Of a DNA stretch of 64,000 nt, positions 53,463 to 61,718 are shown piece by piece. The notes beneath the pieces are model-generated. The model worked only from the letters and a program-made list of their open reading frames with translations. It searched no databases and was not told where the DNA came from. Both the position numbers and the translations under genes were made by a program. The stretch lies in contig NZ_BAAARN010000001.1 of assembly GCF_039532215.1 (NCBI RefSeq), positions 1,721,942 through 1,785,941 on the forward strand. The letters run 5' to 3'. The stretch is from Pedococcus aerophilus (GTDB lineage Bacteria > Actinomycetota > Actinomycetes > Actinomycetales > Dermatophilaceae). The stretch's first letter is position 1. Every line of letters starts with the position of its first letter.

Positions 53463-53764
53463 GCAGGGAGCCGGTCGTCGCCGTAGGTCGCCTTCACCTC
53501 GGTGACGACGATGCGGTACCCGTCGTACCAGCGGTGCACCTGGCTCTTGGCCTCCCTGTGAGTGGGGAACTTCGCCAGGTGTGCGAGGGCTTTCTGGTCG
53601 GTGAAGTAGTAGATGGCGTTGACCAGGCCGTGTTCTGGCTGGTGCCAGGTCTCGGTGCGGACGAAGCCGGGCAGGCTGCGGGTGTAGGTGTCGATTTGTG
53701 CGTCGAGGTCGTGGAAGTCGTCGTCGTAGGTGCCGGGCTTGAAGATGAACTGGACGCAGATCAT
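53459..53764 (-). CDS. Small monooxygenase-like (ABM/ferredoxin-like fold) protein
   Basis: This 101-aa protein has the beta-alpha-beta-beta pattern of ABM/YdhR-type proteins: MICVQFIFKPGTYDDDFHDL, GFVRTETWHQPEHGLVNAIY and FPTHREAKSQVHRWYDGYRI. No cofactor motif is expected in this family. The ATG overlaps the upstream stop as ATGA. Confidence 0.65.
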   Translation of the reverse strand: MICVQFIFKPGTYDDDFHDLDAQIDTYTRSLPGFVRTETWHQPEHGLVNAIYYFTDQKALAHLAKFPTHREAKSQVHRWYDGYRIVVTEVKATYGDDRLPA

Positions 53765-54513
53765 GAGAGCTCCGGTGGGTCGGTGGGCCGGGGTGCCGAT
53801 GCGTGGAGGAGCCGGTCGGTCACGTGCACGTCGGGGCCCAGGCGTCGAAGGTGGTCGGTCAGGTCGGTCGCTGCGGCACGCAGCGCGTCCTCGGTCATCG
53901 GCTCGAGGGCGTCGAGGATGAACACGGCATCGGTGGTGTCCTCGCCCAGAGCGGTGCGGCGGCCTTGGCGCCAGTTCCAGCGTCGGCAGGTCACGCCCAG
54001 GTCGTCGCACCAGACGACCTCGCGCGGCTCGGCGTGGTCGATGACGTCCGCACCATCCGCCGTGGTGTCGAACGGTTCGGTGCCCGTGGCTCGCAGCAGG
54101 CGCGGGCTGCCGACATAGCGGTCGAGGTCCTCGCCACCGATGGGCAGCTGGTGCAGGACGGAGATGGCGTTGTACACGTCGGTGAGCCGGTTGACTCGGG
54201 GTAGGCCGCTGGGCGCCCGCCGGGTGAGCGCTTCAAGGCTGTTGCGCGTGCGTTGCGGCTTCGCGCCGAAGGCTCGGTAGGCGTCGCGCCATGCCGCCAC
54301 GTGCGGCAACTCCTCAACCGTGTTGGCCGCGAGACGGGCAGTGGCGGCCGCTTCGGCTCGGCTCAGGAGGGCGTCGCTGACTTCGTCGCTCGTACCGGGG
54401 GTCAGGCCCTGAGCGACCACGAGCAGCGCACGGTAGTCAGGGCGAAGCTCGGCAATCTCGGTGCTCACTGTGGCCTCGGCGAGGAAGGCCGATACTGGCC
54501 GGCGCTCAGGCAT
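53761..54513 (-). CDS. B3/B4 tRNA-binding domain protein
   Basis: This 250-aa protein matches stand-alone B3/4 domains related to the editing region of phenylalanyl-tRNA synthetase beta: WRDAYRAFGAKPQRTRNSLE, LPRVNRLTDVYNAISVLH and EVVWCDDLGVTCRRWNWRQG. Such proteins may edit mischarged tRNAs. It overlaps the XRE-cupin gene by 8 nt. With an EamA exporter it suggests handling of a non-standard amino acid. Confidence 0.82.
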   Translation of the reverse strand: MPERRPVSAFLAEATVSTEIAELRPDYRALLVVAQGLTPGTSDEVSDALLSRAEAAATARLAANTVEELPHVAAWRDAYRAFGAKPQRTRNSLEALTRRAPSGLPRVNRLTDVYNAISVLHQLPIGGEDLDRYVGSPRLLRATGTEPFDTTADGADVIDHAEPREVVWCDDLGVTCRRWNWRQGRRTALGEDTTDAVFILDALEPMTEDALRAAATDLTDHLRRLGPDVHVTDRLLHASAPRPTDPPELS

Positions 54514-55111
54514 GGGACACCTCGTTGTGCGTGCCGGAGCCAACCCCTGGTTCGAACACCGCAAGGGAGAACGACGCCACAGAATCGCCGTGGTTGGCGT
54601 ACCCATGCTCGACATCACCGGGAAACGACACGGCGTCGCCCGGGTCCAAGTCGTACGTCTTTTCGCCGACCGTCAGGGTGACGGTGCCGGTGCGCACCTG
54701 CAGAAGCTCTTTGGTCCCTGACGCGTGTGCCTCACTGACATGACGGTCGCCTGCGGCCAGGGTCCAGTCCCACAACTCGACCACGTCCGGCGTCTGCGTC
54801 CCAGCAACGAGCAGGCCCTGGCCACCGTTCTCGCCCGTCCACAGAGCCGCGCCCTTCCCCGCCCGGGTCACCGTGACCGGTCTCGGTGCCGGTGGCGCAA
54901 CGAGTGCCGGCAACCCGATGCCCAAGGCATCACTGACACGCAGCAGCGTGCCCACGCTGGGATTTGCAACACCCTGCTCCACGTTCACCACAGCGCGCCG
55001 ACTCACCCCCGCCGAGGCCGCCAGCTGGTCCAGGGTCCAGCCGCGCCCCTGCCGCTCCTGCCGCACGCGCACCCCGATTGCCGAAGCCAAACTCGCCGTC
55101 TGTTCATCCAC
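54506..55111 (-). CDS. XRE-family regulator with cupin domain
   Basis: This 201-aa protein has an HTH_3 (about 10-65: LDQLAASAGVSRRAVVNVEQ) and a C-terminal cupin (about 120-190: GTKELLQVRTGTVTLTVGEK and DAVSFPGDVEHGY). The GTG at 55111 is preferred over the one at 55129 because a -10 box (TACGCT) ends 6 nt upstream and two dyads lie over the promoter. It is the first gene of the four-gene operon and likely its regulator. Confidence 0.85.
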   Translation of the reverse strand: MDEQTASLASAIGVRVRQERQGRGWTLDQLAASAGVSRRAVVNVEQGVANPSVGTLLRVSDALGIGLPALVAPPAPRPVTVTRAGKGAALWTGENGGQGLLVAGTQTPDVVELWDWTLAAGDRHVSEAHASGTKELLQVRTGTVTLTVGEKTYDLDPGDAVSFPGDVEHGYANHGDSVASFSLAVFEPGVGSGTHNEVSHA

Positions 55112-55113
55112 AA

Positions 55114-55139
55114 GTGCAGCGTACTGCACTCACAGTGCA
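55114..55139 (-). promoter_or_regulatory. Two overlapping dyads over the XRE-cupin promoter
   Basis: GTGCAG-CGTA-CTGCAC (55114-55129) and TGCACT-CAC-AGTGCA (55125-55139) are perfect inverted repeats. The -10 candidate TACGCT (55123-55118 on the minus strand) lies inside the first. This fits autoregulation by the XRE-cupin protein. Confidence 0.6.
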
Positions 55140-55242
55140 TCCAGGGTTGGTCTGCCTCTGGGACGAACGTCCGCTCATGCCGCCGTGCGGGTCAATGGCT
55201 CAGGTCGAGGCAGTTGGGAATCAGGCGTGCCAATCTGACCTG

Positions 55243-56088
55243 ATGGAGATCATCTCTACGGTCGAGGCGTGGCGGGAAATGGCGGAGCTGCCCAACGCCG
55301 ACGACCGGGCCGCTGCGTGGGTCACGAACTACGAGGCGACGTTTCCATCAGTCTTCGAGGTGTACTACAGCGCGTGGGGCAGCCCTGCCAAACGAGGAGA
55401 CGCCGCGTCCCAGGCGCATGGACTGATTGATCAGATCCTGGCGGCTGAGGGCCGCGCGCGCCACCTCGTGGCTCAGGCGGAGAACGACTTCCGAGAGGCC
55501 GGACTACTCCAGGAGGAGCTGTCCGTGGTCCTGCTCGTGGGTGCTCACACCTCCAACGGCTGGGTCGCGGAGCACAAGGGCCAGCGTTCGCTCTTTCTCG
55601 CACTCGAGTACCTCGGCACGCCATCTTTTGACGACCTGCTTGTCGTCCACGAACTCAGTCACGTGGTCCAGGCGCAGCTGTCTCCAGCAACCGGTGCCCG
55701 CACGTACGCGTCCTCGCTGGCCGTCATGGTCGAAGGGGCAGCGACCGCAACCTCTCGGGTGTTGCGGCCGGGGCACACGGACAGCGCGTACCTGTGGATG
55801 GACGACGACCACCAGGAATGGCTGAACAACTGTGACGCCAGCGCCGCCGCCATCGCTTCGCTGCTGCTGCGGCACGCCGACACCCCTGACGACGACGGAG
55901 CGGTGGCACCGCTGTTCCGGAATCGACCGGGCCACGGCATCCCCGCTCGTGCCGGCTACTGGGCCGGGGAACGGATCGCTCGGGCGATGCTGCAGGACGG
56001 TACTGACCTGCGTGAGTTGCTCAGCGTGAAGCCCCCTGAGGCCCGCACTCGGGTGATTAAGTGGGCGACCGCAACGCACAGTCCCTGA
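55243..56088 (+). CDS. Putative zinc metallopeptidase with HELSH motif
   Basis: This 281-aa protein has LLVVHELSHVVQAQL (His136, Glu137, His140), an HExxH site, followed by MVEGAATATSRVL with a possible third ligand Glu, and GYWAGERIARAML. This pattern is that of DUF2268-like predicted Zn proteases. No signal peptide is seen. It is divergent from the XRE-cupin operon and a lone gene. A CAATCT hexamer ends 6 nt before the ATG. Confidence 0.7.
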   Translation: MEIISTVEAWREMAELPNADDRAAAWVTNYEATFPSVFEVYYSAWGSPAKRGDAASQAHGLIDQILAAEGRARHLVAQAENDFREAGLLQEELSVVLLVGAHTSNGWVAEHKGQRSLFLALEYLGTPSFDDLLVVHELSHVVQAQLSPATGARTYASSLAVMVEGAATATSRVLRPGHTDSAYLWMDDDHQEWLNNCDASAAAIASLLLRHADTPDDDGAVAPLFRNRPGHGIPARAGYWAGERIARAMLQDGTDLRELLSVKPPEARTRVIKWATATHSP

Positions 56089-56197
56089 AGAAGCGTCCGG
56101 ATTTGCCGCGTTCCGCGCGGTTCGCGAGTGCGGTCAGGCTGCGAGCGCGTCTGTGCCACGACGGGCCCGGTGACAACCGACTCCCCCACGGCGATGG

Positions 56198-56213
56198 GGA
56201 CACACCCAGTTAG
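56198..56213 (-). repeat. Right 16-bp inverted repeat
   Basis: GGACACACCCAGTTAG is the inverted partner (15/16) of 52466-52481. It ends across the stop codon of abiEii. Confidence 0.6.
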
Positions 56214-57292
56214 AGCAGGTTCGCGTGCTGGCGCACGAGGGCCGCGACGGCACGCAGGTCGGGGTAGTCGCCGAAGCCGAGGTTGCGCATCTCGCGTGCG
56301 TACTCGCTCTGAGCCCGCTTGACGACCTTGTTGCCGAAGGCGGGCGAGTCCGCGAAGCCAGTCTCCGGGCGCATGTTGTCGGTGGGGCGCCGGACCGCGG
56401 CGCTCTCGGCTGCGGCGGTCTTCGCGTACCTGCTCACCAGGTCTTGCTGGGCGGTGAGGGACTGGATGACGGCTGGAGAGCTGAGCAGCTGGTGGACGTC
56501 GTAGTAGTGGCGCGCGTGGTAGCCCGTGCCCATGGTGGGGTCTGCGCTCATGGCGGTGCCGAGGTCATGGAGGATGCACAGCTTGTCGACGAGGGTGCGT
56601 TCGGCGGCGAGGACGTCGATGGAGAACGGTTGTAGTTCCTCGTAGTCCCCGAGTGCGAGCTGGCCTGTCATGGCTGCCCAGTGGCTCAGCATGGAGCGCA
56701 GCTGATGGCTGGCGTTGGGGTCTGGGGTGCCCATGCGGACCAGCTCGAGGATGACGCCGTCCTTCATCTGGCCGGCGAGTGGGGCTGCAGCTTCGGGCCG
56801 GGGGTAGGTGAGGCGGAAGCCTCGTTTGGTGCCTGTTCGCGAGGTCCCCCAGGACTCCTGGCTGATGCCGAGCTCGGTGGCGACACCTGCGGCGACCTGC
56901 TTCATCAGGGTGTCGACGCGGGAGTTCCCCAGCTTGAACTCGGGCGCCGTGTAGTTCTTGCCGGCCTTCTCGGCTCCGGGGGTCGTGCTGTCCGGCTGTT
57001 TGGAGATGTCGAGGTAGACGTCGATGTCTTCACTGAACCGATCGATGAGGCCGTACGCCTTGCTGAGGCTGGTGCCGCCCTTGAACACGGCGCGGACGTT
57101 GACCGGGTACGTGTTCTGTGACGGGGCTGCCTGCTTGTGGCCCCTCGCCAGGATCCGGAGTGCTTCGGTGACCCAGAAGTCCTTCTCGATGATGTTCGCG
57201 CTGATGCGCAGGCCCTGCGTTGCGTACCAGTCGGCGGCCTGGGCGCACAGGACGCCCAGGCCGTCGATGTCGGCGCGTAGCTGGTCTGCCAT
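56210..57292 (-). CDS. abiEii: AbiEii-type nucleotidyltransferase toxin
   Basis: This 360-aa protein has the nucleotidyltransferase motif FKGGTSLSKAYGLIDRFSED followed by IDVYLD (GG-TSLSK and ED-ID metal ligands), IIEKDFWVTEAL upstream, and AAERTLVDKLCILHD later. AbiEii toxins arrest growth during phage infection, by nucleotide transfer. The ATG at 57292 overlaps the antitoxin stop by 1 nt (TGATG). Its TAA lies on the right inverted repeat. Confidence 0.88.
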   Translation of the reverse strand: MADQLRADIDGLGVLCAQAADWYATQGLRISANIIEKDFWVTEALRILARGHKQAAPSQNTYPVNVRAVFKGGTSLSKAYGLIDRFSEDIDVYLDISKQPDSTTPGAEKAGKNYTAPEFKLGNSRVDTLMKQVAAGVATELGISQESWGTSRTGTKRGFRLTYPRPEAAAPLAGQMKDGVILELVRMGTPDPNASHQLRSMLSHWAAMTGQLALGDYEELQPFSIDVLAAERTLVDKLCILHDLGTAMSADPTMGTGYHARHYYDVHQLLSSPAVIQSLTAQQDLVSRYAKTAAAESAAVRRPTDNMRPETGFADSPAFGNKVVKRAQSEYAREMRNLGFGDYPDLRAVAALVRQHANLL

Positions 57293-57933
57293 CAGGCGCG
57301 GACTGGATTCGCTGCGGTGGTGATGTCGTGTGCGAGACGGTTGGCGAGCTTGCGGGCTGCGGTGTGCCGCTCTCGGCGCGCGACGGTGCGGACGGCGTCG
57401 AGGTCGAGTTCGCCGTTGGTGACGAGCTCGCGGACTCGGTCGACCAGACCGGTCCAGGTGTCCTCTGCGAACCGCGGCCACTCACGGAGGACTTCCAGGA
57501 CGGCGACCTCGAGGTCGCTCAGGCCGCGGCGGGCGACGCCTGAGCGGCTGGTGAAGTGCACGCCGGCGAAGTCCTTGGGAGCTCGTCCGGGGACGCTGAC
57601 CTCGGTGGTCGTGGGGACCTGGGTGGTTAGGCCGAGCGCGCGTGCTGCGCTGTACCCGGACGGTCCGACGCCACTGTCGTAGCCGGCAACCTTCGCCACT
57701 TCCCGGGCGACGCGGTACGGGTCGGGTCGGGTCGTGCCGAACTTGGTCCGCTTGCCCTTGTAGTAGAGCCCGCGCCGGACCAGGACGAGGTCCTCGTCGC
57801 GGTGGGTGCGGTGCATAGCAGCGTTGACTGCGCCCTCGTGGCCGAGCTCGGCAACAAGGTCGCGCATGTGGACGAACTCGCCCACTGGTGTGCTGTGGAC
57901 GCGCTCTCGGACTAGTTCAACGACGGCACTCAT
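57292..57933 (-). CDS. abiEi: AbiEi-type antitoxin (DUF6088-like)
   Basis: This 213-aa protein has an N-terminal winged helix (about 15-75: GEFVHMRDLVAELGHEGAVN, RRGLYYKGKRTKFG), then a domain with GPSGYSAARALGLTTQVP typical of AbiEi/DUF6088 antitoxins. AGGAGG precedes the ATG at 57933. AbiEi repressors bind inverted repeats in their own promoter, and such a repeat is present upstream. Confidence 0.85.
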   Translation of the reverse strand: MSAVVELVRERVHSTPVGEFVHMRDLVAELGHEGAVNAAMHRTHRDEDLVLVRRGLYYKGKRTKFGTTRPDPYRVAREVAKVAGYDSGVGPSGYSAARALGLTTQVPTTTEVSVPGRAPKDFAGVHFTSRSGVARRGLSDLEVAVLEVLREWPRFAEDTWTGLVDRVRELVTNGELDLDAVRTVARRERHTAARKLANRLAHDITTAANPVRA

Positions 57934-57952
57934 GACCCCTCCTTGTAATGAA

Positions 57953-57965
57953 AGTGTATCACTTA
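57953..57965 (-). promoter_or_regulatory. abiE promoter with palindromic operator
   Basis: AAGTG-TAT-CACTT is a perfect dyad overlapping a -10 candidate TACACT (57959-57954 on the minus strand), about 20 nt before the antitoxin start. The area is AT-rich compared with its surroundings. Confidence 0.6.
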
Positions 57966-58016
57966 TCTGTCCGCGCACCTTGGCTCGTCGCAACCGGGCT
58001 GGAAAGGCGGGGGCGC

Positions 58017-59108
58017 TCAGGAGGGTGCCGGGGGGTGCAGTTGGGGCAGCGGCCCGAGGGGTCGGGGTCGGGGCCCGGGTGGGTGGGTGTCGGGGTATCC
58101 GGGGAGTTCGTCGAAGAGGCCGGCGACGGGTTCGTGGGGTAGGCAGCCGGCGAGGTGGCGGCTGGTGCGTAGGCGTGCGAGGGCTGGTTGGTGGTCTTGG
58201 TGGACTGGGATGTCGTGTCCGCGGAGGGTGATGTGGCTGCCGTCGTGGGGGATGTCGGCGAGGGTGGTGTCTTCGGCGTCGGGGTGGGTTCGGCGGAGGG
58301 CGTCGAGGCCTGGGGTGTAGAGGTCTCGGCCGGCGGCGGTGAGGTGCCAGCGGTCGGTGACGGTGGTGTCGGGGTGGTTGGTGTAGTCGGTGAGGCGGGC
58401 GCGGGCGGCGGTTGGTGTGGCGTCGCCGGTGGTGAGGGCGCGGCGGAGCTTGGCGAGGAGGCAGGCGACGCGACCTGCCTCGGTGTGGTCGTCGCAGGCT
58501 GTCGGGAGTGGCGCTGCCTCGGTGAGTGGGGTGTGCCACCAGCGGGGTGGTGATGGTGGGCAGGTGGGGTTTGCCGGGGTGCGGGTGGCCCACCATCGGG
58601 CGAGGTCGTCGGGGTGGGTGAGGTGTGCGGTGCTGGTGGCCCAGTCGAGTACGTCGGCTGCGTGGGCGTCGCGGGTCAGACCGGTGCCGCGGCTGCTGGG
58701 TCGGTCGGCGACGTCGATGAGGAGCCACAGCTGGGCGGCGGCGAGGACGGCCAGTTCGTGGAGTTCGGTCAGGGCGGTGGTGGGCAGGGTGGAGGCGTCG
58801 TCGATGACGATGTGGCGCACGGGTCCGTGGATCAGGTGGGTCAGGGGTCGTAGGAGGTGGCTGTCTCCAGTGGTTCGTGGTGGGCGGAGGCCGACGACGC
58901 CGGTGGCGTCGAGGAGGTCGTTGCTGAGGGTGGGGATGGGTTCGCGTTCGCCGAAGGGTGCGGGGTGTACCCATGCTGCGTCGTCGTGTCGGCCGATGGT
59001 GGTGCGCAGGGTCCGGACGAGGGTGCGCATGTGCCTGGGGTCGACGAGGGCGGTGATGGGTCCGGGTGCGAGTGGGTGCGCGCCGCGGGGCGTGGCGGGC
59101 TGTGTCAT
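58017..59108 (-). CDS. Unknown protein of the transposition operon, AAA-like without P-loop
   Basis: This 363-aa protein is not recognised. It shows a Walker B-like HIVIDDASTLP, then a helix and LWLLIDVADRPSS, which recalls sensor 1 of AAA+ ATPases, but no GxxGxGKT motif. The C-terminal half is rich in His, Thr, Asp and Pro and has CLPHEPVAGLFDELPGYPD. The ATG overlaps the ATPase stop as ATGA. It occupies the place where TniQ/TnsD-type target selectors are often encoded, but lacks visible zinc-finger Cys. Confidence 0.7.
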   Translation of the reverse strand: MTQPATPRGAHPLAPGPITALVDPRHMRTLVRTLRTTIGRHDDAAWVHPAPFGEREPIPTLSNDLLDATGVVGLRPPRTTGDSHLLRPLTHLIHGPVRHIVIDDASTLPTTALTELHELAVLAAAQLWLLIDVADRPSSRGTGLTRDAHAADVLDWATSTAHLTHPDDLARWWATRTPANPTCPPSPPRWWHTPLTEAAPLPTACDDHTEAGRVACLLAKLRRALTTGDATPTAARARLTDYTNHPDTTVTDRWHLTAAGRDLYTPGLDALRRTHPDAEDTTLADIPHDGSHITLRGHDIPVHQDHQPALARLRTSRHLAGCLPHEPVAGLFDELPGYPDTHPPGPRPRPLGPLPQLHPPAPS

Positions 59109-59947
59109 CGGCGTCGGGCGGCCCTGCTTGTTGCGGGTGCGGCGGTGGTCAGCTGTGGGGTGGTGCCCGTGATGGTGGCGATCGCGGCGCGGGCGTCGTC
59201 GCGGGTGATGGGACCGGTTCGGCCGAAGTCGTTGGCCAGGGCGAGGAGGAGCTTGGACCAGGCGCGCCAGGACCCGTGGGCGTACTCGCGGTCGATGGAG
59301 GCGAGAAGGTCCGGGTCGGTGTGGGTGGATGTGCCGGGGTGGTGTTGGGCCAGGAGCTGGCGCATCTTGTCCCAGGTGTGGTGGTGCAGTGCGATTCGTC
59401 GGTCGATGCGGGTGGCGACGGACGGGACCTTGTCCAGGTGGGTGAACAGGTCGGTGCCGGCGAACACGATGGCGAAGCGGGGGTACGGCTGGGTCCAGAG
59501 CCATCGCAGGGACAGCAGTTCGGGGTCGCCGAGGAACTGGGCTTCGTCGACGACCAGGAGGGTGGGGACGGCGGCGAGGTAGTCGCGGGTGATGTTCTGC
59601 AGGGCGCGGGCTGTGCCGGTGGGGCGGGCTCCGGTGACGGCGGTGGCGATTTCCTCCCACTGCGCTCGTTCGGTGGCGCGTCGCGGGAGGGTGGCAATGG
59701 CCGTGTTGACGTCGGACACGGCGGCGACCGCGTTCAGCAGGGTGGACTTGCCGGACCCGTAGGGGCCGGAGATGGCGGTGACGGCGCCACGGTCCAGGGC
59801 GGACGGCATGCCTGCGGCGACTTGGCGCATCTGGGCGGTGATGACCAGGCGCCCGCCGGTGGGGATGTGTCGGCTGGTGAAGTCGACGGGCAGGTGTTCT
59901 TGCGCGTGTTCGACGTTCCACGCGTGCGGGTGCCGGTCAGGGAGCAT
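59105..59947 (-). CDS. AAA+ ATPase of the TniB/TnsC type
   Basis: This 280-aa protein has Walker A GPYGSGKST (61-69), Walker B LLVVDEAQFLGD (about 130-141), sensor 1 AIVFAGTD (about 159-166) and a likely Arg finger near RIDRR. TniB/TnsC ATPases regulate target choice and activate the transposase. The gene overlaps the transposase stop by 11 nt and the next gene by 4 nt. Confidence 0.87.
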   Translation of the reverse strand: MLPDRHPHAWNVEHAQEHLPVDFTSRHIPTGGRLVITAQMRQVAAGMPSALDRGAVTAISGPYGSGKSTLLNAVAAVSDVNTAIATLPRRATERAQWEEIATAVTGARPTGTARALQNITRDYLAAVPTLLVVDEAQFLGDPELLSLRWLWTQPYPRFAIVFAGTDLFTHLDKVPSVATRIDRRIALHHHTWDKMRQLLAQHHPGTSTHTDPDLLASIDREYAHGSWRAWSKLLLALANDFGRTGPITRDDARAAIATITGTTPQLTTAAPATSRAARRR

Positions 59948-61718
59948 CGTGGTCACCGCCGACGTCGCGCACCGGGCGTGGGTTGAACATGTCGGCGAGC
60001 GTGTTCGCGACGGCGTCCTCGTCGTCAAGGTTCGAGACGTCGGCGGGTAGGACTTCGCCGGTGGTCAGGTCCACGCTGACGTTCCCGACGGCGAGGCGGG
60101 CGCTGGCGGGGGTCCACGGGTCTTCCTGGGCGGCCGCGTCGGCGAGACGTTCGGCGACCTCGGCCTGCGCGCGGGCGGCGTCAACCTGCGCGGCTTGCGC
60201 GCGCGGGTGGGCGACGCGGTCCTTGACGAACCGTTCGCGGGCGACGCGGTCCCGGTGGACGGCTTCGATGTCGGCGAGGTCGGCGTCGTCGCGGGGGGTG
60301 AGGAGTCCGAGGAACCGCCCCTGGGCGTCATAGGCGTAAAGGACGTCGGGGTTGAGGAGCTGGCGCAGGTGGACGGTCTGCCCGGGGTTGGCCGCTGATG
60401 CGAGCTGCGGTGAGAGCCAGTACCGGTTTTGCCAGGCGATGCCGCGGGTGGGGTCGTACTTGCGGGTGCCAACTTCGGGGGCGACGTCTCCTTCGTCGGC
60501 GGCGGACAGGTCGTGCCCGCGGAAGACGGTGCCGGCCTCGAGGTGGTCGGCGTACTCCTGCAGGCGGGTGCGGCCTCGTCGCGGCCCGGATGTGTAGGGG
60601 GTGTTGATGTGGGTGAGGAACCAGGTTTCGACCTCCGCCAGGACGGTGTCGTAGGGCAGGACACCGTGGTGGAGGCGGTTGCCTGCGCGGTCGGTCCAGC
60701 CGCGGCGGGAGCCGGGCCCGTCGGCGAGGTGCCGCAGCAGGGACTGGTGCATGACCTCGTGGTCACCGTTAGCTTGCGGCTGGTGGGAGGGCACGGGGGT
60801 CAGGCCGATGCCGAGGCGGCGGGCGGCTGCCGCCCCGGTCTCACCGAGGAATGACCCGCCTTGGTCGGACGTCAGGTGGCGGGCGACGCCGGTGACGCGG
60901 ACCTCGCGTCCGGGGTCGTCGGGGTGGGTGACGGTGTACCCAATGGCGGCTGCTGCGAGGACGACGCCGGTGTCGGTGCCGGTCGCTGCGCGGGGCAAGA
61001 CCACGTAGGACAGGGGCAGCCCGGAGCAGCGGTCTCGCACGATGAGGACCTTCGGCTCGACCTGGAGCCCGTAGTGGTCGGCGGTGACCTTGAGGTCGTA
61101 CTCGTCGATGGACCAGGACTCGTTGACGCCGTCACGGCCGGTCAGGGGGAACGTCGCCTCGATCTTGCGACCGGCGCTGGCTCCGTACCGGGCGCCGGCC
61201 CGTACGGGTGCGGCCACGTTGGCGTACGCGGTGTACAGGGTGGACAGGCCGTAGTTGGACAGGCGGTGGGTCGGGTCGGCGCGGAACTTATCGAGCGCTG
61301 CGCGGATGGTGGTGTGGCGGGCGACGAACGCGATCTCGTCGGGGGTGAGCTGGACCTTGTTCGGCTCCGCGTACCGGTACAGGTGCCGCGGCAGGACGAT
61401 GGGCGCAGTGGTGGTGGCGGCGTGCCGGTGCGCGGCCTGGACCTGCCGGTTGAGCTCCGCGGCCCACCAGCGGTTCACGGTCCGGGCGGTGACGCCGGCG
61501 GCGCGTGCGACGGCGGCCTTGTCGGCGGAGGTGACTTTGCCGGTGATGGCCAGGACGTCCTTGAGGTCGGTGATGGTCTTGGTCCGGGTCAGGGTGTGTG
61601 CGCGGTTGCCGTGGTTGCCGAGGCGGTGCCCGTCGGAGCGGCGCGGCGCGGTTTCGGCGCTGCGTCCTTCGCGTGCGGCGGCGAGGGCGAAGATGCGCGC
61701 GCCGGCGTTGCCGCTCAT
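59937..61718 (-). CDS. DD(35)E transposase of the TniA/TnsB type with Mu C-terminal domain
   Basis: This 593-aa protein has an N-terminal HTH (about 65-90: AAGVTARTVNRWW) and an rve catalytic core with D205 (WSIDEYD), D285 (LTSDQGG) and E321 (NGDHEVMHQSLL). Exactly 35 residues lie between the last two. A Mu-type beta-barrel follows (about 425-475: GIAWQNRYWLSP and VLYAYDAQGRFLG). The charged C-terminal tail probably contacts the ATPase. The ATG at 61718 overlaps the upstream gene as ATGA. Confidence 0.92.
   Translation of the reverse strand: MSGNAGARIFALAAAREGRSAETAPRRSDGHRLGNHGNRAHTLTRTKTITDLKDVLAITGKVTSADKAAVARAAGVTARTVNRWWAAELNRQVQAAHRHAATTTAPIVLPRHLYRYAEPNKVQLTPDEIAFVARHTTIRAALDKFRADPTHRLSNYGLSTLYTAYANVAAPVRAGARYGASAGRKIEATFPLTGRDGVNESWSIDEYDLKVTADHYGLQVEPKVLIVRDRCSGLPLSYVVLPRAATGTDTGVVLAAAAIGYTVTHPDDPGREVRVTGVARHLTSDQGGSFLGETGAAAARRLGIGLTPVPSHQPQANGDHEVMHQSLLRHLADGPGSRRGWTDRAGNRLHHGVLPYDTVLAEVETWFLTHINTPYTSGPRRGRTRLQEYADHLEAGTVFRGHDLSAADEGDVAPEVGTRKYDPTRGIAWQNRYWLSPQLASAANPGQTVHLRQLLNPDVLYAYDAQGRFLGLLTPRDDADLADIEAVHRDRVARERFVKDRVAHPRAQAAQVDAARAQAEVAERLADAAAQEDPWTPASARLAVGNVSVDLTTGEVLPADVSNLDDEDAVANTLADMFNPRPVRDVGGDHDAP

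Noticed and set aside
54548-54570. Second LexA-like site (GTTCGAACACC)
   Set aside because: Only one half-site fits the consensus, and it lies inside the XRE-cupin coding region.
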